64,000 bases of DNA, from assembly GCF_016125515.1 (NCBI RefSeq), contig NZ_WGLO01000008.1, positions 1 to 64,000 on the forward strand, written 5' to 3'. Position numbers and translations under genes: made by a program. The notes beneath the pieces are model-generated. The model searched no databases. It had not been told where the DNA came from and saw only the letters and a program-made list of their open reading frames with translations. Below are positions 1-8,512 of the stretch, piece by piece; the stretch's first letter is position 1; each line of letters opens with the position of its first letter. Source of the stretch: Hyphomonas sp. (GTDB taxonomy: Bacteria > Pseudomonadota > Alphaproteobacteria > Caulobacterales > Hyphomonadaceae).

Positions 1-139
1 CGCCGGATAACGCTCAATAATGCCATGTCCAACACTCCATGGTCCCCCGCTCGCCAAAGCCCGGGACCGGTTCAAACATGGGTCAGTTCTCAGTGGAAAT
101 TTCTGCCCTCCCAGGGTCAATTCTCAACGGCAATCAACA
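1..139. mobile_element. Terminus of an IS21-family-like insertion sequence (rest lies outside the window)
   Basis: The recombinase reading frame becomes family-like abruptly at base 141. The preceding bases do not match that family and contain two near-identical copies of GGGTCARTTCTCA (80-92 and 114-126). Repeated copies of such a motif near both ends are typical of IS21-type elements. The segment finishes in CAATCAACA, consistent with the ACA end of such elements. An in-frame TAA at 18-20 shows that the recombinase frame cannot continue leftward. No transposase gene is visible, because it would lie left of base 1. The family assignment rests on motif recognition only. Confidence 0.6.
80..126. 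repeat. Two direct copies of GGGTCARTTCTCA inside the IS end
   Basis: Copies lie at 80-92 and 114-126, 34 bases apart, and differ at one position (G or A). They resemble the multiple terminal repeats that bind the transposase in IS21-type elements. The sequence is seen directly; the role is inferred. Confidence 0.55.
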
Positions 140-1673
140 CTACATCGCCAGTCAGCGGCATGAGGGGTGGAAACTGATCCCCACCCATTATGATGACGGC
201 GGATTGTCGGGCGGAACCCTGGAGCGTCCTGCTCTTCAGCAACTCCTTGAAGACATCGCAGGCGGTACGGTTGACCTGGTCGTTGTCTACAAGATTGACC
301 GGCTCACCCGGTCACTGGCCGACTTTGCCAGACTGGTCGACCGCTTCGATGCCGCGGAATGTTCCTTCGTCTCTGTCACTCAGTCATTTAATACTTCAAC
401 CAGCATGGGGCGGCTGACGCTGAATGTGCTACTCTCCTTCGCCCAGTTTGAACGCGAAGTCACAGCCGAGCGGATCCGGGACAAGATCGCCGCCTCCAAG
501 AAAAAGGGGTACTGGATGGGTGGCCTTCTGCCGCTCGGATATGACAAACATCCTGATCCGAAGATGCGGACATTGGTGATCAATGAAGCCGAAGCTGAAA
601 CGGTGAAGGAGATATTTCAGCTCTACGAGAAACATGGCTGCCTTCGCCAGGTCGAACAAGAAGTCGTTCGCCGCGGGTACCGATCCAAAAAACGCGCATT
701 TGCTGATGGAAGGACAACCGGATCGCAACCATTGCGCCGAGGGCAGATCAATTTCATCCTCCGCAATCCAGTCTATCTCGGGCGCATCCGTCACAAGACT
801 GAAACCTATGAGGGTCTGCATAACGCGATCATTGATCAGGAAGCCTGGGATGCGGTTCAATCGAAGCTTGATCAGAAATCGCCAAAGAAATCCCGCAGTC
901 CTTCGAAGTCAGGCGCCTTGCTGACCGGTCGGATCTTTGATGAGACTGGCGACTTCCTGACGCCAACACATTCTCAGAAAGGCAATCGCCGATACCGCTA
1001 CTATGTTTCCGGCCGTTTGCTGGCAGGCTCTCAACCTGATCCGTCCGGATGGAGGCTCCCGGCAAAGCAGCTTGAAGATGTGGTGGGTCGAACCGTCCTC
1101 CAGCACATCGAAGGTAGTACATCGAGATTGCTCGCAAGACCGAGCGCCGCTCAGATGGAGAATCTGAGAACCAGACTTGCAGCATTGTCAGCGAATGCAG
1201 CTTTCGATTTCGTCGAGCGTGTCCAGGTAAACCCCGGTGAGCTCAACATCAAGCTGTCTGCAGAAGCGATGTCCGATTGTCTCAATATTCCTGACGCCGG
1301 ACTCGACAGTACACAGCTTGAGCTCACAGCCCGCTTCAGGATCCGGCGACGCTGCGGGGAAACCAAGCTTGTATTCGGGGCGTCTTCATCTGCCCCGGAT
1401 CTCAAGCTGATCCGCATGGTCGCTCTCGCGCATTCCTGGCTGGACGAGGTCAAATCCGGCACCTGCATTAAAGACATTGCCGAACGCTACGGCTGGCCAA
1501 GCCTCATGGTCCGCGAGCGTATCCGTCTGGCTTTCCTGTCACCAGGAATCGTGCAGGCCATCCTTGAGGGCCGGCAACCAGATGGATTGACGCTCACCCA
1601 ACTTGTGAAGTCCGATATTCCCCTGGACTGGGACCAGCAATGGACGGAGTTCGGTTTCGGCGACACTGACTGA
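140..1673 (+). pseudogene. Serine site-specific recombinase, 5'-truncated by an IS end
   Basis: From residue YIASQRHEGW onward the frame matches large serine recombinases: the end of the resolvase catalytic domain with the conserved DRLTRS arginine motif, then a Recombinase domain (RNPVYLGRIRHK) and a C-terminal region with TPTHSQKGNRRYRYYV. The N-terminal 25-30 residues that carry the nucleophilic serine (Y-x-R-x-S) are missing. They are replaced by residues encoded by the IS end, and a TAA at 18-20 closes the frame upstream. An ATG at 39 or 78 could still start a 530-544 residue protein, but without the nucleophile it should not cut DNA. The downstream part has no further lesion, so the truncation may be recent. 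Confidence 0.75.
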
Positions 1674-1685
1674 CCGGCGCAGAAG

Positions 1686-1833
1686 TTCCCTGTTTTCGGA
1701 TTCAAATTCCCTGTTCTGTCATTTACTATTCCCTGTTCTCGAACTGGAATTCACGCCAAAATCCATTGATTTTACTGAGTTATTCTGGCCTGGACGTCTG
1801 CAAAGGACCCTCGAACCAGCATATTTCCCTGTT
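1686..1833. repeat. Four direct repeats of TTCCCTGTT
   Basis: Exact copies start at 1686, 1707, 1729 and 1825. The first three are spaced 21 and 22 bases apart, about two helical turns, which would place them on one face of the DNA. They lie immediately downstream of the recombinase. Possible roles are a recombinase or accessory-protein binding array or an island end. The repeats are seen directly; the role is speculative. Confidence 0.6.
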
Positions 1834-1951
1834 AATCAGTGAAATGGGATTTCAGCCTTAAGGGTACTGTTGCTTTTCGCTAATGGAGATTTTCGCCGAA
1901 TTTGGGGCGCTATATCCGGGAAATCCGGAAACGGAGACGCAGCCCTGGCGC

Positions 1952-1977
1952 CAAAGCCCCCGGTGTGTGGGGCTTTG
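1952..1977 (-). terminator. Hairpin downstream of tRNA-Ser, possible terminator
   Basis: CAAAGCCCC (1952-1960) and GGGGCTTTG (1969-1977) form a perfect 9-bp stem with an 8-base loop, about 40 bases past the tRNA 3' end. No T-run follows on either strand, so it may instead be an RNA-processing or barrier structure. Confidence 0.4.
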
Positions 1978-2017
1978 CGTGGAGGTGACTGCACTTTTCT
2001 CTGTTTGGGGGTCTGGC

Positions 2018-2107
2018 TGGCGGAGAGACAGGGATTCGAACCCTGGAGACGGTCACCCGTCTACACACTTTCCAGGCGTGCGCCTTCGACCACTCGGCCA
2101 CCTCTCC
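2018..2107 (-). tRNA. tRNA-Ser, anticodon GGA
   Basis: On the minus strand the 90-base gene has the acceptor stem GGAGAGG at its 5' end, the D-arm GGCCGAGTGG, the anticodon loop TGGAAAG giving anticodon GGA (reads UCC and UCU), a long type II variable arm, the T-loop GGTTCGAATCC and an encoded 3' CCA (complement at 2018-2020). The length and extra arm are diagnostic of serine tRNA. The recombinase remnant lies on the 3' side, the usual side for integration. Confidence 0.95.
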
Positions 2108-2225
2108 GTACGCCGCAGGCGGCGAAGGGCGAGCAGATACCGGATGATCCGCCCGCTCGCAAGCTTGTGATTGCGTCTCGTTCGTTTCCTTCCCATATCA
2201 GGGGCCAAAACAAGGGAGACTGCTG

Positions 2226-2882
2226 ATGTTTTTCGCCCGCAAGCCTGCCGTCCTGCCCACCCGAGACACCGCCCTGCCCGGCCGGTCCGCGCCGATCGGC
2301 ACGGCGGCCGCCCACTTCGTCAATGGCCGCCCTCTGGAGGCGGCCGCGCCTGCCGGGTTCGATACGGCTGTGTTCGGTCTCGGCTGCTTCTGGGGCGCCG
2401 AGCGCGTCTTCTGGCAGACCAAGGGCGTCTGGCTGACCCGCGTCGGCTATGCCGGCGGCTTCACCCCGAACCCCACCTATGAGGAAGTCTGCTCGGGCCA
2501 GACCGGGCATACCGAGGTCGTGGAAGTGATCTATAACCCGGCTGAGGTGACCTTCGCCGAGCTCGTCAAACTGTTCCTCGAAAGCCATGACCCGACGCAA
2601 GGCATGCGTCAGGGCAATGATGTCGGCACCCAGTACCGCTCCGCGCTCTACTGGACGACACCCGCACAGGAACAGACCGCCCGCGAGATGGTTGGCACCT
2701 ACAACGCCGAACTCGCCGCTGCCGGCCACCGCGCCTCGGTCACCACCGAACTTGCGCCCTGCCCGGACGTCTACCTCGCAGAAGGCTATCACCAGCAATA
2801 CTTGGCCAAGAACCCGCACGGCTATTGCGGCATCGGCGGCACAGGCGTGTCCTGCCCGCTCCCGCCGGTTCGGGCGCAGTAA
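2226..2882 (+). CDS. msrA: Peptide-methionine (S)-S-oxide reductase
   Basis: Reduces the S-epimer of methionine sulfoxide in damaged proteins and free methionine, using thioredoxin. The signature GCFWGAE puts the nucleophilic cysteine at residue 54. Two further cysteines near the end (201 and 210) are placed to act as resolving cysteines. Length is 218 residues, with a 40-residue N-terminal extension typical of the longer alphaproteobacterial and E. coli-type forms. No clear export signal is seen, so it is probably cytoplasmic. An AGGGAG-like ribosome binding site precedes ATG 2226. The gene is monocistronic between tRNA-Ser and an opposing gene. Confidence 0.93.
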   Translation: MFFARKPAVLPTRDTALPGRSAPIGTAAAHFVNGRPLEAAAPAGFDTAVFGLGCFWGAERVFWQTKGVWLTRVGYAGGFTPNPTYEEVCSGQTGHTEVVEVIYNPAEVTFAELVKLFLESHDPTQGMRQGNDVGTQYRSALYWTTPAQEQTAREMVGTYNAELAAAGHRASVTTELAPCPDVYLAEGYHQQYLAKNPHGYCGIGGTGVSCPLPPVRAQ

Positions 2883-2991
2883 CGCCCTGAGTGGCGGCGC
2901 ACGCTTAGCAGTATCCTGAAAAAGTTGCGCCCCTCCTTCCCCGCTCGCGGCGAGGGTCAGGATGTTGCGCAATGCCGGAAAGGCCTGGTCC

Positions 2992-4059
2992 CTAGGACCC
3001 GAAGTTCAGCGAGAACCGCTTGCGGTTCTCGATCATCGTCTGCGCCTTGAACAGGGCGTCGGACGCCGACTGGGCCCGCTGGATCGCCGGATCGGTGCGC
3101 AGGCCTTCCACGGCCTGGGCGAGGTGGCTGATCGCTTCCTTGACGACGTTCTGGTCGAACTGCTTTTCCGCCCGGACAATCAGTGCACGGCCGAGTTCCA
3201 GTTTCGCCTGGATAATCCGGCCGGTATCGGCCGTGGTCGTGGCGGCTTCCAGATGCGCCCGGCGCATGGCGATCACGCGGTCGAGTGCGGACAGCTCGCC
3301 GAGTTCCTCGGCGACGCGCACACCAGCGGCGCAGAAATCGGCTTCGATCTCGCCGAGCAGTTTCGAGGATACCGGCAACGGCTCAGCCAGCATGCTTTCC
3401 AGTTCGCCGGCGAGGTCGCGGATCTTCTCGACACGGAACGCCTGCGGATCGCTGAGCGCCGGCTGCAGCTGCTTGGCGACCAGATAGGCCGCCACGCGGG
3501 CCACCGCGGCGGTCTGCGCCTTGCGGGCGCCGGGTAGCGCAATGGTGAACAGGCGGGCTTCGGCTGCCGAGAGGCCGCCGCCGCGGCTGAGACCGTGCAG
3601 CTCCAGGCCGCGCTCACCCTTGCCCGCGCGGCTGACCCAGACGAACAGGTCGGCATCGGCGGTGGCCATGCGCTTGCGGGCCAGCGATACCGACGCCGTG
3701 CCCAGACCGCCGTCGATCCGGCCCATCGGCACCAGCGAGAAAGGCGCGCCAAACGCAAAGGTGGGCAGATGGCGCGACAGGGCCTCGCTCAGCCACTTGC
3801 CGGTGCGGCGACTGGCCGCGCCGGCCGGACGGGCGAGCAGGATACGGAAACCGGGCGCCTTGCTGGCCTTGGCGCGGCGGGCCTTGCCCGAATTGTAGAT
3901 TGCGCTGGTGATACCGCGCAGGCTGCCCAGGATCTTGATTGCAAGGTAAACGAGGGCCACGACCGCCAAGGCTGCGCCGAGCAGGTCCAGCCATTCGGCG
4001 CCTGGCACGTTCGTTTTCAGCCACTTATCGGCGGTTTCAAGCCAGCCGGCGATCAACAT
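2992..4059 (-). CDS. Membrane-anchored protein of unknown function
   Basis: Length 355 residues. A single hydrophobic segment lies near the N-terminus (about residues 24-46, WLDLLGAALAVVALVYLAIKI), followed by a basic stretch and a large soluble part of about 300 residues. The soluble part looks alpha-helical in its C-terminal half, including a region reminiscent of tetratricopeptide-type helices (LELGRALIVRAEKQFD). I do not recognise a catalytic motif or a named family. The protein probably sits in the inner membrane with its bulk in the cytoplasm, judging by the positive charges after the segment. It is divergent from the gluQ-like gene, with start codons less than 90 bases apart. Confidence 0.6.
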   Translation of the reverse strand: MLIAGWLETADKWLKTNVPGAEWLDLLGAALAVVALVYLAIKILGSLRGITSAIYNSGKARRAKASKAPGFRILLARPAGAASRRTGKWLSEALSRHLPTFAFGAPFSLVPMGRIDGGLGTASVSLARKRMATADADLFVWVSRAGKGERGLELHGLSRGGGLSAAEARLFTIALPGARKAQTAAVARVAAYLVAKQLQPALSDPQAFRVEKIRDLAGELESMLAEPLPVSSKLLGEIEADFCAAGVRVAEELGELSALDRVIAMRRAHLEAATTTADTGRIIQAKLELGRALIVRAEKQFDQNVVKEAISHLAQAVEGLRTDPAIQRAQSASDALFKAQTMIENRKRFSLNFGS

Positions 4060-4145
4060 CTATGCTACCCTCACCTTGCTCAAGGCGATACGTTTCTTAC
4101 CAAATCCTTGCAACAAGGAAACGCTGTTCTAACAGGACTCAGGCC

Positions 4146-4982
4146 GTGTTCCGCACCCGCTTCGCCCCTTCCCCGACCGGCCGCCTGCATCTTGGGCACG
4201 CCGCCTCCGCCTTTGCGGTGTGGGACGCGGCCCGCGCTGCGGGCGGCGAGGTATGCCTGCGGATCGAGGACATCGACCAGACCCGTTGCCGGGCGCCGTT
4301 CGAAGCCGCCATCCTGGAAGACCTGGCCTGGCTGGGTCTGGACTGGACGGGTACGGTCCGCCGCCAATCCGATCACTTTGACGACTATACCACAGTTCTC
4401 AACGACCTTCGCGCACGGGAACTCGTCTACCGCTGTTTTCTCACCCGGCGCGAGATTGCCGCGCGCCTGCCCGCCGGGGCCGATCCGGACGAAGGTGGCC
4501 TGGTCAGCCACCCGCTGACGCCGGAGGATGAAGCCGCGCGCCTTGCCCGTGGCCAGCCCTTCGCCTGGCGCCTGTCGCTCGATGCCGCCCGGCGCGCGCT
4601 CGGCGACCGGTTCGGCGCCCTCACCTACAGGCAGTGGACTCCGGACGGCGTGCAGGTCGTGCCCGCCCGGCCCGAACGCTTCGGCGATGTGGTCCTCGCC
4701 CGCAAGGACACGCCGACCAGCTACCACCTCGCCTGCTGCCATGACGACGCACTGCAGGGCATCACCGACATCGTGCGCGGCGAGGACCTGCACGCCGTGA
4801 CCGGAATCCACGCCCTGCTGCAGGCGCTGATGGACTGGCCGCGCCCCACCTACCGCTTTCATCCCCTGATACTAGGCCCGGACGGCAAGAAGCTGTCCAA
4901 ACGTTTCGGCAGCAAAACTCTTCTTGATTACCGCGCCGAGGGGATGACGCCGGACAATATTCGCGCCATGACGCGCGCCTGA
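4146..4982 (+). CDS. gluQ: Glutamyl-Q tRNA(Asp) synthetase
   Basis: A truncated glutamyl-tRNA synthetase paralogue that attaches glutamate to queuosine at position 34 of tRNA-Asp. The class I motifs are present: HLGH at residues 15-18 and KLSKR at about 249-253. The anticodon-binding domain of full-length GltX is absent, and 278 residues matches the GluQ family. I chose GTG 4146 because the family motif FRTRFAPSPTG begins right after it; the longer frame back to 3939 would run into the opposing gene. The cysteine-rich zinc knuckle of E. coli GluQ is not obvious here. The stop overlaps the next start as TGATG. Confidence 0.88.
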   Translation: MFRTRFAPSPTGRLHLGHAASAFAVWDAARAAGGEVCLRIEDIDQTRCRAPFEAAILEDLAWLGLDWTGTVRRQSDHFDDYTTVLNDLRARELVYRCFLTRREIAARLPAGADPDEGGLVSHPLTPEDEAARLARGQPFAWRLSLDAARRALGDRFGALTYRQWTPDGVQVVPARPERFGDVVLARKDTPTSYHLACCHDDALQGITDIVRGEDLHAVTGIHALLQALMDWPRPTYRFHPLILGPDGKKLSKRFGSKTLLDYRAEGMTPDNIRAMTRA

Positions 4983-5914
4983 TGACTGATCCCGCTGCCG
5001 CCCTTCCCGCTGCTCCAACCGAAACACGGTTTGGAAGCCATGCCCTCGCCGGCCCTCTGATGGTGCTCGCGGGCGGCATCTGCATCGGCTTTGCCCCGAT
5101 CGGCCTGCGCCTCGGCCTCGATGATCTCGGCCCGCAGGCCATCGCCTTCTGGCGCTACATCTTCGCGCTGCCGGTCCTCTTCGGCCTTGTCCTGCTGACC
5201 GGCAAACGCCTGCCGCCGAAGCCGAACCTTTTCATCATCATCGCCGGCGCCTGTTTCGCCTTCGACATGGCGCTCTGGCACACCGCGCTGACCTACACGT
5301 CGGTCTCCAACGCGACCTTCCTTGTGAACCTCGGCAATGTCTGCGTCGGCATCGCCGCCTGGCTGGTGCTACGCGAGCGCCCGACGGCAATCTGGTTTGC
5401 CGCCGCCCTGATCGCGATTGGCGGCGCAGCGGCCCTGTCGCTCGGCGGCGCGGCCCGCGAGCCCTCGGCCATCGGCGGTGACCTGCTTGCTGTCGGCGCG
5501 GCCTGTTTCGTCGCCTGCTACATGCTGTTCTCGAAACTCGCCCGGCGCACGCTGAGCGGCTTGCACGCCATCTTCTGGCTGACCGTGGTGGAAGCCGTCG
5601 TTGCGGCCCTCCTGATGCTGGCCACCGGACAGGACTTCCTTCCCGCAACGCTGGCCGGCTTTGCCGCGCCGCTCGGTCTTGCGCTGCTCGTCCAGGTCGC
5701 CGGACAGGGCCTGATCATCACAGGCCTCGGCCGCACCCCCGCAGCGCTCGCCGGTGTGCTCGTCCTCATCCAGCCGGTCGTGGCCGCCGCCGTCTCCTGG
5801 CAGCTTTTCAACGAGCCGCTGACAGCTCTTCAGGCCGCGGGCGGCGGCGCTGTGCTGCTGGCCGTCTGGCTGGCGCAGCAGAAGCCCAAGGCCCGGCCTG
5901 TTCCGGCGGTCTGA
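4982..5914 (+). CDS. EamA/DMT-family inner-membrane transporter
   Basis: 310 residues with about ten hydrophobic segments in two homologous halves (each an EamA domain), the drug/metabolite transporter layout. The first half starts at about residue 25 (LMVLAGGICIGFAPIGLRLGL) and the second at about 160. It overlaps the upstream synthetase gene by one base and is probably cotranscribed and translationally coupled with it. The substrate cannot be told from sequence; family members export amino acids, metabolites or cations, or import nucleotide precursors. A second DMT transporter occurs at 52473-53333. Confidence 0.85.
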   Translation: MTDPAAALPAAPTETRFGSHALAGPLMVLAGGICIGFAPIGLRLGLDDLGPQAIAFWRYIFALPVLFGLVLLTGKRLPPKPNLFIIIAGACFAFDMALWHTALTYTSVSNATFLVNLGNVCVGIAAWLVLRERPTAIWFAAALIAIGGAAALSLGGAAREPSAIGGDLLAVGAACFVACYMLFSKLARRTLSGLHAIFWLTVVEAVVAALLMLATGQDFLPATLAGFAAPLGLALLVQVAGQGLIITGLGRTPAALAGVLVLIQPVVAAAVSWQLFNEPLTALQAAGGGAVLLAVWLAQQKPKARPVPAV

Positions 5915-5923
5915 GGGTCGCAA

Positions 5924-5941
5924 CTGTAACAAAGCTGGGTT
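5924..5941 (+). promoter_or_regulatory. Weak candidate Pho box upstream of the alkaline phosphatase
   Basis: CTGTAAC, a 4-base spacer, then CTGGGTT gives two direct half-sites 11 bases apart. Against the PhoB consensus CTGTCAT-N4-CTGTCAT the halves match at 5 and 4 of 7 positions. It lies 38 bases before the phosphatase start. The match is partial and the position could be chance. Confidence 0.3.
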
Positions 5942-5978
5942 AGAGGGGTCGGGTTGATTCAGATCCGGAGCCTTTTTC

Positions 5979-7559
5979 ATGCGCCATCTCCTCGCCGCCG
6001 CCAGCCTTGCCGTTCTCGCCGCCTGCGCCACTACGGCGCCGGCGCCTGCAGCCGACCTGCCCGATGCCCCGCTGGCGCCCGTCCGCGAGGCTGTGCTGCC
6101 GAAACAGGCCGCTGACGCCTATTACGTGCAGGCCGCCGGCGCCGTCGAACACCGGATCGAAGCGCGCGGGGTGAAGCCGGCGAAGAACGTCATCCTCTTC
6201 ATCGGCGACGGCATGGGCGTGTCCACCATCACCGCCACGCGCATCTATGCCGGCCAGTCGCTCGGCGAGGACGGCGAAAGCCATGTGCTGGCGATGGACA
6301 CCCTGCCCTATTCGGCCCTGTCGAAAACCTACAGCCACGATTTCCAGATCGCCGATTCTGCCGCCACCGCCACCGCGATGACCGCCGGCATGAAAACCCG
6401 CTCCGGCGTGCTCGGCGTCACCAGCGACATCGCCTATGGCAACTGCGCCAGCCTTCCGGGTACGGAGGGCGACTCGCTGTTCGAACTGGCCTCGCGCGCC
6501 GGTCTCGCCGTCGGCGTCGTCTCTACTGCCCGCATCACCCATGCCACGCCGGCCGCCACCTATGCCAAGGTGGCCCACCGCGACTGGGAATCGGACACCG
6601 ACATGCGCGGCGCCTCGTCCGACAGCTGCCGCGACATCGCCCGCCAGCTGATCGAATCGCCGATCGATTTCGACATCGTGCTCGGCGGCGGCCGTTCGAA
6701 ATTCCTGCCCAAGGATATCACGGACCCGGAATATCCCGACCAGAAAGGCGCGCGCTCCGATGGCCGCAACCTGGTTGACGAGTGGACCGCCAAGGACGCG
6801 TCGCACACATTCGTGTTCGACGAGGCCGGTTTTGCCGCCACCGATTTCAGCACGGATGTGAAAGTGCTCGGACTGTTCGAGCCTTCGCACATGCAGTTCG
6901 AACTGGACCGCGACAAGGACAAGGCGGGCGAGCCTTCCTTGGCCGAGATGACGAAGGCTGCCATCACCCGCCTGTCGCAGGATGAGGATGGCTACATCCT
7001 GATGGTGGAAGGCGGCCGGATCGACCATGGCCACCATGCCGGCAACGCCATCCGCGCGCTCGAAGACGCGATGGCCTTCGATGCCGCCATCGCAGCGGCG
7101 CTGGAGATGACCAACGCGGACGACACGCTGATCATCGTCACCGCCGACCATTCGCACACGCTGACCATCAGCGGTTACGCCAAGCGCGGCAACCCGATCC
7201 TCGGCCTCTCGGTTTCAGGTGAAGGCGGCGAGGGCGGCTCGACCGGCGACGGTCTTCCCTACACGACGCTGTCCTACGCCAACGGCCCGGGCGCCTGCCA
7301 TGTCAGCGGCAAGGACAAGGACGGCAAGGACATCATCAGCTGCACGCGGCAGGACCTGACCAATGTCGACACGCTCGCGCCGGACTTCCGCCAGCCCGCC
7401 CTCGTGCCGATGTATTCGGAAACGCATGGCGGCGAGGACGTTGCCGCCCTCGCCTCCGGACCGGGATCAAACCTCCTGACCGGCGTGATCGAGGAGAACG
7501 AGATCTTCCACGTCATGGGCCGTGCCCTTGGCCTGATCCCGGCACCTGCGACAGAATAA
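5979..7559 (+). CDS. Alkaline phosphatase (PhoA superfamily), predicted lipoprotein
   Basis: Hydrolyses phosphomonoesters outside the cytoplasm. The N-terminus is a lipoprotein signal, with the lipobox LAAC giving a lipidated Cys16. Metal and catalytic motifs follow in the expected order: GDGMG (about 77-80), DSAAT with nucleophilic Ser127, GGRIDHGHH, and TADHSHT near the C-terminal third. The length of 526 residues is at the long end of the family. It differs from the unrelated PhoD at 31609-33300, so the cell has two phosphatase types. A weak Pho-box-like sequence lies upstream. The stop is only 2 bases from that of the converging gene. Confidence 0.9.
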   Translation: MRHLLAAASLAVLAACATTAPAPAADLPDAPLAPVREAVLPKQAADAYYVQAAGAVEHRIEARGVKPAKNVILFIGDGMGVSTITATRIYAGQSLGEDGESHVLAMDTLPYSALSKTYSHDFQIADSAATATAMTAGMKTRSGVLGVTSDIAYGNCASLPGTEGDSLFELASRAGLAVGVVSTARITHATPAATYAKVAHRDWESDTDMRGASSDSCRDIARQLIESPIDFDIVLGGGRSKFLPKDITDPEYPDQKGARSDGRNLVDEWTAKDASHTFVFDEAGFAATDFSTDVKVLGLFEPSHMQFELDRDKDKAGEPSLAEMTKAAITRLSQDEDGYILMVEGGRIDHGHHAGNAIRALEDAMAFDAAIAAALEMTNADDTLIIVTADHSHTLTISGYAKRGNPILGLSVSGEGGEGGSTGDGLPYTTLSYANGPGACHVSGKDKDGKDIISCTRQDLTNVDTLAPDFRQPALVPMYSETHGGEDVAALASGPGSNLLTGVIEENEIFHVMGRALGLIPAPATE

Positions 7560-7561
7560 AT

Positions 7562-7954
7562 CTAGGCGGCTGCCGACGGCCATTTACCCATGATTGTGGC
7601 GAGATCGAAATAGTCTCGCCACAGGGTGATGAGGCCGTTCTCAACCTCGAAAACGCCCATAACCGGCAGCTCGACCCAACCGGTCGCCAGGCGGTGACGG
7701 TCGAGGCGCTCCGCCATGACGATATTGCCGCTGGCAAGCTCCCGGAGAATGCGGAACTCGTTTTCCAGCGTCGGCGCAAAGAAGGGCTCGAGCACACTGC
7801 GCACACCCGCCGGTCCGGTCACCTTGCCCATCGGCATGTTCTCGTATTCGCAGGTGTCTGCGATCAAGGTGAGCGCGGAGTCGTAGTCGAGGACCGCCAT
7901 CGCCTTTAGGAAGGCACGTACGGTTTCGGCGGGGGTCGCTTCGGGAATATTCAT
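7562..7954 (-). CDS. Limonene-1,2-epoxide hydrolase-like protein
   Basis: 130 residues with the cone-shaped SnoaL/NTF2 fold signature. The Arg-Asp-Asp catalytic set of limonene-epoxide hydrolase appears conserved: Arg83 and Asp85 in ERLD, and Asp114 in WRDYFD, with spacing close to that of the Rhodococcus enzyme. This suggests a true epoxide hydrolase rather than a binding protein, although the substrate is unknown. It lies 24 bases downstream of a four-helix membrane protein gene on the same strand, and that pair faces an MmyB-type regulator. Confidence 0.75.
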   Translation of the reverse strand: MNIPEATPAETVRAFLKAMAVLDYDSALTLIADTCEYENMPMGKVTGPAGVRSVLEPFFAPTLENEFRILRELASGNIVMAERLDRHRLATGWVELPVMGVFEVENGLITLWRDYFDLATIMGKWPSAAA

Positions 7955-7978
7955 GGCAGTCGCTCCGCTCGGGTTGGG

Positions 7979-8404
7979 CTAGTTGGCGGCTTTCAGCGCG
8001 CCGCTGGCGAGCACGGGGACGAGATAGGCGATCAGCAATCCCGTATTCGATACGGCGTTCAGCGCGAAACCGGTCGCGACCGAGAATGCCGAGTCTATGA
8101 CGAACCAGATCAGGATGGCCGCTGTCAGACCTTTCCAGGCCGGCGCGCCGGCGGCGTGAATGGCCGGCAGCAGGAACAGGATGGTGAAACCCCAGCCCAG
8201 CGTCACCGCCCCCATCAGGGCTACCGCGAAGCGCATGCCGGTCGGCTCGAACATCGCCGGATCCGCCGGCAGGCCGCCCACGACCCCGAACAGGACGCGC
8301 GCCACACCATCCGTCGCCGGCAAACCTGCCGCCGCCAGCACTGCGCCGAACACGATGACGGCCCAGCACCAGACCGTGATCCAGTTTTTCCAAAGTCCGG
8401 CCAT
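7979..8404 (-). CDS. Small four-helix membrane protein
   Basis: 141 residues with about four hydrophobic segments, the first near residues 8-30 (ITVWCWAVIVFGAVLAAAGL). No domain that I can name with certainty. It is the first gene of a likely two-gene operon with the epoxide hydrolase-like gene. It is divergent from the MmyB-like regulator, with about 108 bases between the start codons. The arrangement suggests control by that regulator. Confidence 0.65.
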   Translation of the reverse strand: MAGLWKNWITVWCWAVIVFGAVLAAAGLPATDGVARVLFGVVGGLPADPAMFEPTGMRFAVALMGAVTLGWGFTILFLLPAIHAAGAPAWKGLTAAILIWFVIDSAFSVATGFALNAVSNTGLLIAYLVPVLASGALKAAN

Positions 8405-8512
8405 GTGAATCTCCCTTGCCGTTGAGGACGCAAGGATGGGCTCACCTACGTAGTGACCGCAATTACGTCAGAGGTCATGGACTTGCTCCCGCGCGCCTGT
8501 AACCATGCGCAC

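Larger units (their letters stand above)
1674..2017. other. Non-coding margin between recombinase and tRNA-Ser
   Basis: No credible gene is visible in these 344 bases. The first part holds four TTCCCTGTT repeats and is less GC-rich than the flanking genes. The last part holds a perfect 9-bp hairpin at 1952-1977. The position beside the 3' end of a tRNA gene suggests the edge of an integrated element, but I could not find a convincing duplicate of the tRNA 3' end within the window. Confidence 0.55.

Noticed and set aside
2913-2963. Inverted repeat ATCCTGA/TCAGGAT after msrA as a terminator
   Set aside because: The loop is 37 bases and there is no T-run; the pairing may be chance.
3939-4145. 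Upstream extension of the GluQ-type synthetase gene
   Set aside because: The frame is open to 3939, but the extra residues lack homology and overlap the opposing gene; GTG 4146 directly precedes the conserved FRTRFAPSPTG.
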